Shown here piece after piece: positions 1 to 7,673 of a DNA stretch of 52,473 bases (the first letter of the stretch is position 1; every line of letters starts with the position of its first letter). A program made the translations under genes and the position numbers. A model generated the notes under the pieces. That model worked only from the letters and a program-made list of their open reading frames with translations. It searched no databases and was not told where the DNA came from. The stretch covers positions 1 through 52,473 of the forward strand of contig JAFYYA010000031.1 in the NCBI GenBank assembly GCA_017557785.1, read 5' to 3'. Source of the stretch: Salinivirgaceae bacterium (GTDB taxonomy: Bacteria; Bacteroidota; Bacteroidia; Bacteroidales; SZUA-534).

Positions 1-1641
1 CGTGCCAACGAGAAGATTTTCAATCTCTTGGCAAAGTCGGGCGATACGCTTGGTATTGCTTTCCGCTTGTCGGACGATGGTTTTGCCTTCCGCTATCAGC
101 TTAACTCGCTGAAAGGCGGGCAAAATATTGTGGCTGATGAGTTTAGCACGTTCCGTTTGGCCGACAGCGCAAGAGCGTGGCTGCAGATAATGGCCATTGC
201 CAAAACTGGCTGGTGCGGCACCAATCCGTCGTATGAGGAAAACTACACGCAAGACGTGCCTGCAGGGACACCGTGCCCGTGGCCGTCAGGTTGGGTTTAT
301 CCAGCACTGTTTCAAAGCAATGGCGCTTGGGTGCTAATCTCGGAAACGGGACTGACAACGCAATATTGCGGCACCCGCCTGACCGAAATCACGGGTACGC
401 CTGAATACAAGGTCCGTTTTCCGATGCCGCAGGAGGTAATCGACACGGCAACACAAAATGTGAAACCGGTGCTTGAGTTCCCGTGGCAGTCGCCGTGGCG
501 CACGGTATCGGTTTCCGACAATCTGAAAGGTATTGTGGAATCGACCATTGGCACCGATTTGGCTGCACCTGCCGTCGATGGCGACTATTCGTGGGTTAAG
601 CCCGGGCACGCGTCGTGGAGCTGGGCCAAACTGAAAGACGAGTCGGTGGTGTACGATGTGCAGAAGAAGTTTGTCGATTACGCCGCCAGAATGAAATGGG
701 AGTACTGCCTTGTTGATGTCAACTGGGACCAAAATATCGGCTACGACCGCATTGCCGAACTGGCGCGTTATGCGGCGCAGAAAGGCGTTGGGCTGATTTT
801 GTGGTACAACTCGTCGGGAGCTTGGAACACAACCGAATACACGCCGAAAAGCCGCCTGCTGACGCCCGAATTGCGCGAGGCAGAGTTCAGCCGTTTGGAG
901 CAGATTGGCATAAAGGGAATCAAAGTCGATTTCTTTGCTGGTGACGGACAGCCCGTTATGCAGTACTACCGCGACATTTTCATCGATGCCGCACGTCACC
1001 ACCTGATGGTGAACTGCCACGGTGCAACCCTTCCGCGCGGTTGGCAGCGCACCTACCCGAATCTGGTCACAATGGAGGCCGTGAAAGGCTTTGAGTATTC
1101 GACATTTACGCAGGAGTATCAGGATATGATTCCAACGCAGTCGTGCTGCTGGCTGTTCACGCGCAACGTGTTCGACCCGATGGATTTCACGCCTATGAGC
1201 CTTGCGGCGATACCGGGCATTGAACGCGCCACCACAAACGCCTTCGAGTTGGCGTTGCCTGTGCTGTTCCTTTCGGGCGTTCAGCATTTTGCCGAAACCG
1301 ATGAAGGAATGGCCACTCAACCCGATTATGTTGTAAGCCTTTTGCAGGATTTCCCGACTACTTGGGACGAAAGTCAGTTTATCGACGGCTATCCTGGCAA
1401 GTATTTTGTAGCGGCTCGCAAGTCGGGCGGCAAGTGGTATGTGGCTGGAATCAACGGCGAGAAAGCTGTGCGTAAGTTATCGCTCGATTTGAGCGCGATT
1501 GCACCCGCGGCAAAAGCAGAAATCTTCACCGACACCGACAACAAATGGCAGATGGCTCATTCGATTGTCGAAAGTCTTGACACAAAAGCATTTGAAGTTG
1601 AAATGCAACCAAATGGAGGTTTTGTGGCAGTGTTTGAATGA
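1..1641 (+). CDS. Glycoside hydrolase family 97 (5' end outside window)
   Basis: C-terminal 546 residues of a GH97 alpha-glycosidase, a secreted or periplasmic enzyme family that cleaves alpha-glucosides or alpha-galactosides. The reading frame is open to base 1, so the start lies upstream. The (beta/alpha)8 barrel is recognisable from WSWAKLKDE, the VDVNWD strand, and GIKVDFF (Asp about 310 of the visible part). TMEAVKGFEY carries Glu about 359, at the usual place of the general acid. An Asp in the KVDF motif is typical of the retaining alpha-galactosidase-like branch rather than inverting SusB; that subgroup call is inference. The last 43 codons (from 1510) occur again at 2847-2978. No SusC/SusD genes are visible beside it. 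Confidence 0.93.
   Translation, partial: RANEKIFNLLAKSGDTLGIAFRLSDDGFAFRYQLNSLKGGQNIVADEFSTFRLADSARAWLQIMAIAKTGWCGTNPSYEENYTQDVPAGTPCPWPSGWVYPALFQSNGAWVLISETGLTTQYCGTRLTEITGTPEYKVRFPMPQEVIDTATQNVKPVLEFPWQSPWRTVSVSDNLKGIVESTIGTDLAAPAVDGDYSWVKPGHASWSWAKLKDESVVYDVQKKFVDYAARMKWEYCLVDVNWDQNIGYDRIAELARYAAQKGVGLILWYNSSGAWNTTEYTPKSRLLTPELREAEFSRLEQIGIKGIKVDFFAGDGQPVMQYYRDIFIDAARHHLMVNCHGATLPRGWQRTYPNLVTMEAVKGFEYSTFTQEYQDMIPTQSCCWLFTRNVFDPMDFTPMSLAAIPGIERATTNAFELALPVLFLSGVQHFAETDEGMATQPDYVVSLLQDFPTTWDESQFIDGYPGKYFVAARKSGGKWYVAGINGEKAVRKLSLDLSAIAPAAKAEIFTDTDNKWQMAHSIVESLDTKAFEVEMQPNGGFVAVFE
1510..1641 (+). repeat. Direct repeat copy 1: 3' end of the GH97 gene
   Basis: 132 bp covering the last 43 codons and stop of the GH97 gene. 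A second copy lies at 2847-2978 in the same orientation. I count about 15 base differences, close to 89% identity, many at third codon positions, with 5 of 43 amino acids changed. The two copies bracket the Hint-domain gene. Copy 1 ends in TGA and copy 2 in TAG. Confidence 0.9.
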
Positions 1642-1669
1642 GATGGTTTAATTGAATAAAAGAATTGCA

Positions 1670-2773
1670 ATGAAAAGATTCGTTTTCATAGTTACCTGCT
1701 TGACAGTTGTTTATACGGCTAAAGCTCAAGATGTGATGGAACTCTATCCTAAAGATGTACATAGCCTTAACTATCTCTCTAACGAGGAAGCCCAAAAATG
1801 GAAACCCGAAGAAAACGAAGCGTATGATAGTTACTGGAGTATTAATGGGTCGGCGTGTAGTTGGTATTGTGGAGGAAGCGGTCCTAAAAAAATCGAGGCA
1901 TCAAGCCATTTGCAAAGCCAAGGCAACAATAATTATGATGAGAAAAATCTTCATGATGATTTATACAATACACCATGGGTAGAAGGTGTAAGTGGATACG
2001 GAGAAGGAGAATGGGTGAAATACACCCTTCGTCCCAACATGCCGAGAATCACAAAATTGCTCATTGTAAATGGATATGTTAAAAGCCAAACCGCATGGAA
2101 AAACAATTCTCGCGTAAAACGGTTGAAGTTTTATGTGAATGATAAACCGATAGCCATTTTAAATCTCGAAGACAGCCGTAGTGAACAAATATTTGAATTC
2201 GAACCTATGTCTGATACCGTGGATTGGACAATGAAATTTGAAATTTTGGAGGTTTACAAGGGAGAAAAGTACGATGACACTGCTTTGTCAGAAATATATT
2301 TCGATGGTATTGACGTTCATTGTTTTGCTGCAGGCACAAAAGTCTTGCTTGCCGACAATTCCCCCAAAAACATAGAAGACATCAAACAAGGCGACAAAAT
2401 AATGACTTACAACAGTATAACTGGGAAGAAAGGAACTGCCATAGTAGAGAAAACTGCGGCAGTAACGCATAAGAATCTTGTGACATACGTTTTTGAAGGT
2501 GGCAATAAAATCACGGCCACCGATGACCATCCGTTTTTGACAGAGCAGGGGTGGGCTTCATCAAATCCCGCAAAAACAGCCAATTATAAGGGTTTCGAAA
2601 AGGTAGAGCAGATAAAAGTTGGTGATAGTTTTGCAACAGCCAACGGATATACCAAACTTGTATCGAAAAGCGTTTCACCCGAATCAGAAATGACATATAC
2701 TATTGTCAAACTTTCAGCGGGAAACACATTTTATGCCAACGACATAATAGTTGGTGTAGAAGAAGTAAAGTGA
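1670..2773 (+). CDS. Secreted NADase-type glycan-binding domain + Hint domain protein
   Basis: 367-residue secreted protein. The ATG at 1670 is preferred over a TTG 18 bases upstream because it begins a clean signal peptide (MKRFVFIVTCLTVVYTAKAQ). Residues about 45-215 match the discoidin-like NADase-type glycan-binding fold: ASSHLQSQGNNNYDEKNLHD, TPWVEGVSGYGEGEW, NGYVKSQTAWKNNSRVK, EVYKGEKYDDTALSEI. Residues 218-367 form a Hint (intein/hedgehog-type) domain starting at Cys218 (CFAAGTKV), with the HPFLTEQGW block at His287 and ending FYANDIIVGVEEVK. The usual terminal His-Asn pair is absent, so splicing is unlikely, although N-terminal Cys-driven thioester chemistry remains possible. The gene is visibly more AT-rich than its neighbours and lies between two copies of the GH97 3' end, which suggests acquisition. 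Function is unknown. Confidence 0.85.
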   Translation: MKRFVFIVTCLTVVYTAKAQDVMELYPKDVHSLNYLSNEEAQKWKPEENEAYDSYWSINGSACSWYCGGSGPKKIEASSHLQSQGNNNYDEKNLHDDLYNTPWVEGVSGYGEGEWVKYTLRPNMPRITKLLIVNGYVKSQTAWKNNSRVKRLKFYVNDKPIAILNLEDSRSEQIFEFEPMSDTVDWTMKFEILEVYKGEKYDDTALSEIYFDGIDVHCFAAGTKVLLADNSPKNIEDIKQGDKIMTYNSITGKKGTAIVEKTAAVTHKNLVTYVFEGGNKITATDDHPFLTEQGWASSNPAKTANYKGFEKVEQIKVGDSFATANGYTKLVSKSVSPESEMTYTIVKLSAGNTFYANDIIVGVEEVK

Positions 2774-2846
2774 GTTGAGGCTGAAAGTATTAGAGTATGT
2801 TGAAGGGCAACAAGAGAGAGTAATAATCACAATCACAAAAAACTCA

Positions 2847-2978
2847 GCAAAAGCCGAAATTTTCACTGACACCGACAACAAATGGCAAATGGCTCATTCG
2901 GTTGTCGAGAATCCTAACACAAAAGCATTTGAAGTTGAAAAGCAGCCGAATGGAGGTTTTGTGGCGGTGTTTGAATAG
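2847..2978 (+). pseudogene. Diverged second copy of the GH97 C-terminal end
   Basis: Repeat copy 2 of the GH97 3' end (see 1510-1641). It keeps an open frame with the same stop position but has no GH97 catalytic domain. The frame extends upstream only to a TTG at 2775, through sequence with no resemblance to GH97, so I read it as a remnant, not a gene. It could be left from a tandem GH97 paralogue or be a target-end duplication made when the Hint gene arrived. Confidence 0.8.
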
Positions 2979-2998
2979 AAGACCGTTTGTAATTCATA

Positions 2999-3029
2999 AA
3001 AAAAGGGGTACAACGCGTACCCCTTTTTA
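2999..3029. terminator. Bidirectional hairpin terminator
   Basis: Stem AAAAGGGGTAC / GTACCCCTTTT around a 5-base loop, with A- and T-runs on both sides. It lies between the GH97 remnant (plus) and the VOC gene (minus), so it can end transcription from both directions. Confidence 0.85.
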
Positions 3030-3052
3030 TTTTGGCTTTTGCCGGATTGATT

Positions 3053-4120
3053 TTACATTTTCACTCTCTTAAGCGAGAACATTTTCAGAAGCCATCGTGG
3101 AAGCGGCTTGTCCATACCACGTTTGTGCAAATCAATCACAAGGCCCAACTTCTTGACAATTGGCACCTTGTGTGTTTCAACAAACTCAATGAGCGTGCCT
3201 TCAGGTGCCTGAATGTAGGCGAAACTACCGGCGGCTTCACCCATATCGAAAGTGTCGCCGGCGCGTGTACTGTCAACTGTAAATGGGAAACCTTTCGATT
3301 TCACAAACTCGCGCAGATCATCCATATTGGCAATGTCGTAGCAGATTTGAATGTAGCCCGGGTCGCCCCAGATGCGGCCGTCGAAAATACCTTTTGGCTC
3401 GCGATCGAGAGCTTGCACTAGCTCAATCTGCGACTTTCCGAATACAGGCGAGAATGCACCGTGACCTTCGCTTGTCTGTGCAAGCAGCATACGGCGATAG
3501 CGGTTGCCGCTACCTGGAACGCCGCCCCAATCAGCAAACACGTCTTCTTGGTCATAAACAACTTTATCGTAACCCAGAATGTCGCGGTAAACGGGCAGAC
3601 TTTCTTCGATGTTCTTAACACCCACAACACCGCCAAACACACCGCCGTTCACAGCTTTTGTGCTTGTGAAAATCGACGATTCCTGAACAAATTCCCAAAG
3701 GTTTCCGTAAAGGTCCTTCATATAGAAATGTTCTGTTCCGGCAGGGTCTTTCTCTATCGATGTTAAAAGTTCCAAGCCTTTGCTGCTAAAGGTGTTGTAT
3801 GCTTTATGGATGTCGGTGGTCTTCATTTTTGCAATGCAGACGCCAAGGTCGCCAATTTGAATTTCGAACTTGGGCATCTCGGGCACTTTGCCTGTGTGCT
3901 GCCAAATCTCGAAACCGCCACCGCCTTGCATATTCAAGGCAAAAATGGCGCGGCGCTCGCGAGTCTGACCGCCAGTGTGCGGCAACATCAGTTTTGCCAC
4001 AGCGGCTTCGTCGAACACCTTCACGTCCATTCCAAAATTCTTGTTGTACCATTCCCAGCCTTCCAGAACGTTCGGAACACCGACGCCCATCTGCTGAATA
4101 CCATTAATTTGATGTGCCAT
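3053..4120 (-). CDS. VOC (glyoxalase/dioxygenase-fold) family protein, two domains
   Basis: 355 residues with two vicinal-oxygen-chelate modules, about residues 6-148 and 160-320. Each contains the paired beta-alpha-beta-beta-beta pattern, for example GVGVPNVLEGWEWYNKNFGM, HFYMKDLYGNLWEFV, GGVVGVKNIEESLPVYRDIL and APEGTLIEFVE. The terminal Glu of each module (NLWEF, TLIEF) fits a metal ligand of this superfamily. There is no signal peptide, so it is probably cytoplasmic. It is the last gene of a three-gene minus-strand unit, 32 bp after the short-chain dehydrogenase, suggesting a shared small-molecule pathway. The substrate cannot be told from sequence. Confidence 0.85.
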   Translation of the reverse strand: MAHQINGIQQMGVGVPNVLEGWEWYNKNFGMDVKVFDEAAVAKLMLPHTGGQTRERRAIFALNMQGGGGFEIWQHTGKVPEMPKFEIQIGDLGVCIAKMKTTDIHKAYNTFSSKGLELLTSIEKDPAGTEHFYMKDLYGNLWEFVQESSIFTSTKAVNGGVFGGVVGVKNIEESLPVYRDILGYDKVVYDQEDVFADWGGVPGSGNRYRRMLLAQTSEGHGAFSPVFGKSQIELVQALDREPKGIFDGRIWGDPGYIQICYDIANMDDLREFVKSKGFPFTVDSTRAGDTFDMGEAAGSFAYIQAPEGTLIEFVETHKVPIVKKLGLVIDLHKRGMDKPLPRWLLKMFSLKRVKM

Positions 4121-4152
4121 ATCTTTATAGTTTTTGATTTTGCGACTTGTCT

Positions 4153-4950
4153 TTACTTTGTCGAATCAACTCTCGAAGCCAAAAAATAGAACAGTCCCGG
4201 CAGCCATTTGCGGATGTGGACCAGCAATGTGGCTTTGCCGCCGTAAAGGACTTCCTTTTTTCCATGACGGACAGCCCGCAGAATAATCCGTGCTGACTCT
4301 TCAGCCGACATTCCCGAAGCTTGGCCCTTGTCCATAATGCCGTATTTCTCGCCCGTCTTGGTGATGGCGTTGAGCGACACGTTTGTGGCAATGCGGCCCG
4401 GTTCAAGAATTGTGATTTGAATATTCTTATCTGCCGTTTCGGCTCGCAAACTCTCGAAGAAGCCGTGCAGAGCGTGTTTCGATGCAGAGTAGGCCGACCT
4501 AAATGTGATGCCGTATTTGCCGACTACGCTTGATGTTACCACAATCAGGCCGCCGCCGTTCGAAATCATATGCGGCAGCAGAGCTTTGGTTATGGCAATT
4601 GTGCCGAAAAAGTTGATTTCCATCACCTTTCGGTCAATTTCAACGGGCGTTTCCACGGCGAGCGAGCGTTGGCTAATGCCGCCAAAGTTCATTAGACCGT
4701 CGATTTTCACGCCATCGGCAAGCACACTGTCAACGGCCGCCTGCATTTTGTCGTAGTCGGTCAGGTCGAAGGCTTCGATGCGAGTTGCTGCGCCAAGTGT
4801 CTGACAACGGTCGGCAACACGGGCGAGAGCTTCTTCGTTCCGTCCCGACAGAATCAACCGGGTACGGTGTTTGGCCAGCTCGTATGCAACACCTTCGCCA
4901 ATTCCCGACGATGCGCCGGTTATCCAAAATGTCTTACCATCGAAATTCAT
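4153..4950 (-). CDS. Short-chain dehydrogenase/reductase (SDR)
   Basis: 265-residue classical SDR, an NAD(P)-dependent oxidoreductase. The Rossmann glycine motif TGASSGIG is at residues 11-18, the catalytic Ser at 140-141 (VVTSSV), and Tyr154 and Lys158 form YSASK. The usual NNAG motif is altered to NFGG (88-91). The C-terminal extension with LLVHIRKWLPGLFYFLASRV is hydrophobic and could associate with membrane, as in SDRs acting on lipids; that is inference. It starts 27 bp after the FKBP lipoprotein gene and precedes the VOC gene. Substrate unknown. Confidence 0.93.
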   Translation of the reverse strand: MNFDGKTFWITGASSGIGEGVAYELAKHRTRLILSGRNEEALARVADRCQTLGAATRIEAFDLTDYDKMQAAVDSVLADGVKIDGLMNFGGISQRSLAVETPVEIDRKVMEINFFGTIAITKALLPHMISNGGGLIVVTSSVVGKYGITFRSAYSASKHALHGFFESLRAETADKNIQITILEPGRIATNVSLNAITKTGEKYGIMDKGQASGMSAEESARIILRAVRHGKKEVLYGGKATLLVHIRKWLPGLFYFLASRVDSTK

Positions 4951-4977
4951 CTTTGCAAAGCGGTGAGAGTGAGTGAT

Positions 4978-5961
4978 TTATTTCTCGATTCCGAGCAATT
5001 CAACTTCAAAAATCAGCATGCTGAAAGGTTTGATCATTTGACCTGCGCCGTTTGCGCCATATGCAAGTTCCTGTGGGATAAACAGTCTCCATTTCGAACC
5101 TACAGGCATAAGCTGCAATGCTTCAACCCAGCCCTGGATTACCTGGCCAACGCCAAATACAGCTGGTTCGCCACGTTCAACGCTGCTGTCGAACACTGTG
5201 CCGTCGAGCAGAGTTCCTGTATAGTGAACCTTAACCGTATTTCTAATAGTCGGTATTGGCCCATTGCCTTCAGTTATAATAGTGTATTGCAGACCTGATT
5301 CGGTAGTGATGACGTCACTGTTTTCCTTGTTTTTGGATAGGAATTCTTCGCCTTCGCGTTTATTGTCGCCAAATTGTGCCATGACTTCCTTCTCGCGTAT
5401 TTCTGCAAAAAAGTCATTAATCATGGTGCCGTATTTGTCAGCGTTGATGCGGCTTTCAGCTTCTTGGATGGATTCACGGAAACCTTCATAATAGAAGCAG
5501 AATTTGATGCCTACCGAGTCGAGCCCCGACTCACGGTAGCCTTCGCCAAGATTTTTGCCGTCGGCAACACCAAGCAGGTAACTAGCTGAATCTATTTCTG
5601 ATTTAGAGAAATAGACTGGTGTTACGTTTCCAGTTGTGTCGGTTATTACCCTTTGGGTTTGTATCTGAACGATATTTGTGAATTTAGAGAGCATCGCTTC
5701 TCCGGCCAAATCGAGATTGTATTTCAGTGATTTTTGATTGCTGGCTCTATAGAAAGCATCAAAATAGGTGTCGAAATCGAGTAAGGTATCGAGCCCGAAA
5801 TGTTTGAAAGTAGCTTTTTGTCTGCCACCATCGATAGAGCCCATCAGGTAGGCAACCGAGTCTGCTCTTGTTTCGATTTTAGTTTGCGATTTGTAAGATG
5901 AGCCGCATGCTGCCAATGATGCTACAAGCGCGCCTGTCAGAAAAATGTTTTTGAAATTCAT
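4978..5961 (-). CDS. FKBP-type peptidyl-prolyl isomerase, lipoprotein
   Basis: 327 residues. The signal peptide ends in the lipobox LAAC with Cys19, so it is a lipid-anchored envelope protein. The region before the catalytic domain holds two FKBP_N-like dimerisation modules (about 30-110, ADSVAYLMGSIDGG; about 120-205, IDSASYLLGVADGK). The FKBP catalytic domain is about 225-327: VKVHYTGTLLDGTVFDSS, VIQGWVEALQLMPVGSKW, ELAYG. It assists folding of exported proteins by Pro isomerisation. It is first of the minus-strand unit with the SDR and VOC genes; a 20-bp perfect palindrome lies 9 bases upstream of its start. Confidence 0.93.
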   Translation of the reverse strand: MNFKNIFLTGALVASLAACGSSYKSQTKIETRADSVAYLMGSIDGGRQKATFKHFGLDTLLDFDTYFDAFYRASNQKSLKYNLDLAGEAMLSKFTNIVQIQTQRVITDTTGNVTPVYFSKSEIDSASYLLGVADGKNLGEGYRESGLDSVGIKFCFYYEGFRESIQEAESRINADKYGTMINDFFAEIREKEVMAQFGDNKREGEEFLSKNKENSDVITTESGLQYTIITEGNGPIPTIRNTVKVHYTGTLLDGTVFDSSVERGEPAVFGVGQVIQGWVEALQLMPVGSKWRLFIPQELAYGANGAGQMIKPFSMLIFEVELLGIEK

Positions 5962-5970
5962 AATTTTATG

Positions 5971-5990
5971 TTTATTAAACGTTTAATAAA
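5971..5990. promoter_or_regulatory. Perfect 20-bp palindrome upstream of the FKBP gene
   Basis: TTTATTAAACGTTTAATAAA is its own reverse complement over all 20 bases. It lies 10-29 bases upstream of the FKBP start codon. It has no GC-rich stem or T-run, so it is more like a dimeric-repressor operator than a terminator. No candidate regulator gene is nearby. Confidence 0.45.
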
Positions 5991-6067
5991 TGTTCTGTAA
6001 AAAAGCGTGCGAATATAGCGAATAAGTGTTAATTTGGTTATTTATTAATTGATGTGATTGACATTTA

Positions 6068-6691
6068 ATGAAATCTGCTATTGGTTTTTCGGGATTGAGT
6101 TTTGCTGCCGTTTGGATACGCATTGTTGTGTGTGTGCTCATATGCGTTTTTTTTGTCCCAGCCGCGGCTCAGGACCGCAACCCCGAGCCTGTTGCACTGC
6201 CTTATGTCATCATCGATGGCGATACGCTGCCAAATGTCAACATCAAAACCGTGACTGTGCGCTCGTTTAAAAAACGCCGACAGCAAATCAAATACAACAA
6301 GTTGATGTACAACGTGAAAAAAGCCTATCCTTTTGCCGTTGCCGCCCGCGACGAATTGGCGAATATGAATTCGCAGCTTGTTGGCGTTGAAGGGAAACGT
6401 GAACGCGAGCGTTACATTAAGGAATACGAGAAGCAGATGTTCAAAAAGTACGAGAAGGACCTGCGCGCGCTCACCATCTCGCAAGGGCGCATTCTGCTCA
6501 AACTTGTCGACCGCGAGATTGACAACACGGCTTACGAACTTGTGAAAGAGTACCGCGGCTCATTTTCGGCGTTTTTTTGGCAAGGCGTTGCGCGTCTCTT
6601 TGGTGAAAACTTGAAAAGCGAGTACGATCCCGACGAAGAAGATATGTATATTGAAGAGATTGTGCAACTTATCGAAGCGGGAGTAATTTAA
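6068..6691 (+). CDS. DUF4294 family exported protein
   Basis: 207 residues with an N-terminal signal-like segment (about 15-34, VWIRIVVCVLICVFFVPAAA). The body matches the Bacteroidota-specific DUF4294 family: DGDTLPNVNIKTVTVRSFKK, a strongly charged helical stretch (KRERERYIKEYEKQMFKKYE), LTISQGRILLKLVDREI and GSFSAFFWQGVARLFGENLK. Its molecular role is not established. It is divergent from the FKBP gene and convergent with the methyltransferase. The stop codon is followed within a few bases by the short-repeat array at 6697-6774. Confidence 0.85.
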   Translation: MKSAIGFSGLSFAAVWIRIVVCVLICVFFVPAAAQDRNPEPVALPYVIIDGDTLPNVNIKTVTVRSFKKRRQQIKYNKLMYNVKKAYPFAVAARDELANMNSQLVGVEGKRERERYIKEYEKQMFKKYEKDLRALTISQGRILLKLVDREIDNTAYELVKEYRGSFSAFFWQGVARLFGENLKSEYDPDEEDMYIEEIVQLIEAGVI

Positions 6692-6696
6692 TGCGT

Positions 6697-6774
6697 GAAT
6701 GATTGATTAATTGAATGCGTGAATTATTTCAGTTATTCAATCAGTCAGTCAATCCTTCAGTCCTTCAATCCTTG
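6697..6774. repeat. Gene-less inverted pair of 8-nt repeat arrays
   Basis: Left half 6697-6728 reads in 8-nt units GAATGATT, GATTAATT, GAATGCGT, GAATTATT. Right half 6735-6774 reads ATTCAATC, AGTCAGTC, AATCCTTC, AGTCCTTC, AATCCTTG, whose complement has the same style (GATTGAAT, GAAGGATT). It starts 5 bases after the DUF4294 stop and runs over the stop of the convergent methyltransferase. It has the same architecture as the arrays around the four-helix-bundle genes at 24.7 and 27.8 kb but no gene inside. Confidence 0.7.
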
Positions 6775-7655
6775 CTCCATCTTCCGCTTGCGCCGCAGGG
6801 CAGCACCAAGCCGTTCGAAGTTACGGGCAAACCAACTTCGCTAGCTTCCACTTTGCCGCCAAAGCGTTTAAGCGCCGTGCTCAGCATATACGATAACACT
6901 GCGGGTTGCAAACCTGTTGTGTATGAATTGATTAAGAAGAAAATCGGCGCGTCGCTCAGCAATTGCGAGCAGAGTTGGATGAGCGGGAAAACATTGTCTT
7001 CAATCTTCCAGATTTCGCCTTTCGGACCGCGGCCATACGACGGCGGGTCCATAATGATGGCGTCGTAGCGGCTGCCACGGCGGATTTCGCGCTCAACAAA
7101 TTTCACGCAGTCATCCACAATCCAGCGGATGGGCGCTTCGGCCAATCCCGACACCGCCGCATTCTCGCGAGCCCAGGCCACCATTCCCTTTGCCGCGTCA
7201 ACGTGCGTGACGTGCGCACCAGCCGCCGCAGCCGCAATGGTAGCGCCGCCCGTGTAGGCGAACATATTCAGCACACTGATTTTGCGGTCGGGATTTTGCT
7301 GCTTTGCCGCGGCAATTATCTGCGAGAACCAGTCCCAGTTTACAGCCTGCTCGGGGAAAACGCCCGTGTGCTTGAAACTGAATGGTTTGAGCCTGAAAGT
7401 CAGTGTTTTGCCGATAATCAGCGGGTAGCGGATGGTCCACTCGTTGGGCAGATTGAAGAATTCCCACTCGCCGCCGCCGCTCTTGCTGCGGTGGTAGTGG
7501 CCGTTCATCCGCGTCCAGCCTTTTTCGGTTTTCGGTGTGTCCCAAATCACCTGTGGGTCGGGGCGGACAAGCGTGTATTTGTCCCAGCGTTCAAGTTTTT
7601 CGCCACAAGAACTGTCAATCACTTGATAATCTTTCCAACGGTCGGCAATCCACAT
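6765..7655 (-). CDS. Class I SAM-dependent methyltransferase (RlmI/RlmK-like)
   Basis: 296 residues. The SAM-binding motif VLNMFAYTGG is at about 128-137, an acidic strand-end motif HVDAAKG at 151-157, and the catalytic-loop motif DPPSYGRGPKG from residue 203. This combination resembles 23S rRNA cytosine methyltransferases of the RlmI/RlmK type, so an RNA target is likely but not shown. It follows porD by 18 bp and is the last gene of the bamD operon. The final residues (SKD and stop) are encoded inside the repeat array at 6735-6774, which may have replaced the original 3' end. Confidence 0.9.
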   Translation of the reverse strand: MWIADRWKDYQVIDSSCGEKLERWDKYTLVRPDPQVIWDTPKTEKGWTRMNGHYHRSKSGGGEWEFFNLPNEWTIRYPLIIGKTLTFRLKPFSFKHTGVFPEQAVNWDWFSQIIAAAKQQNPDRKISVLNMFAYTGGATIAAAAAGAHVTHVDAAKGMVAWARENAAVSGLAEAPIRWIVDDCVKFVEREIRRGSRYDAIIMDPPSYGRGPKGEIWKIEDNVFPLIQLCSQLLSDAPIFFLINSYTTGLQPAVLSYMLSTALKRFGGKVEASEVGLPVTSNGLVLPCGASGRWSKD

Positions 7656-7673
7656 AATCGGGTGGTTATCAGA

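Noticed and set aside
334-1320. Long antisense frames opposite GH97, and likewise 11191-12132 opposite GH51 and 33379-34071 opposite the BspA-like gene
   Set aside because: They mirror strongly conserved coding sequence, have no recognisable domain, and arise from codon bias and internal repeats.
1652-2773. Hint domain as an intein or part of a polymorphic toxin
   Set aside because: There is no extein on the C-terminal side, no terminal His-Asn, and no toxin or immunity gene follows.
2775-2978. Open frame after the Hint gene as a separate 67-residue protein
   Set aside because: Only its second half resembles anything, namely the GH97 C-terminus; the start is a TTG in unrelated sequence and there is no signal or domain of its own.
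1-3000. Polysaccharide utilisation locus around the GH97 gene
   Set aside because: No SusC/SusD pair, sensor or sigma/anti-sigma genes are visible in the window, so a PUL cannot be claimed.
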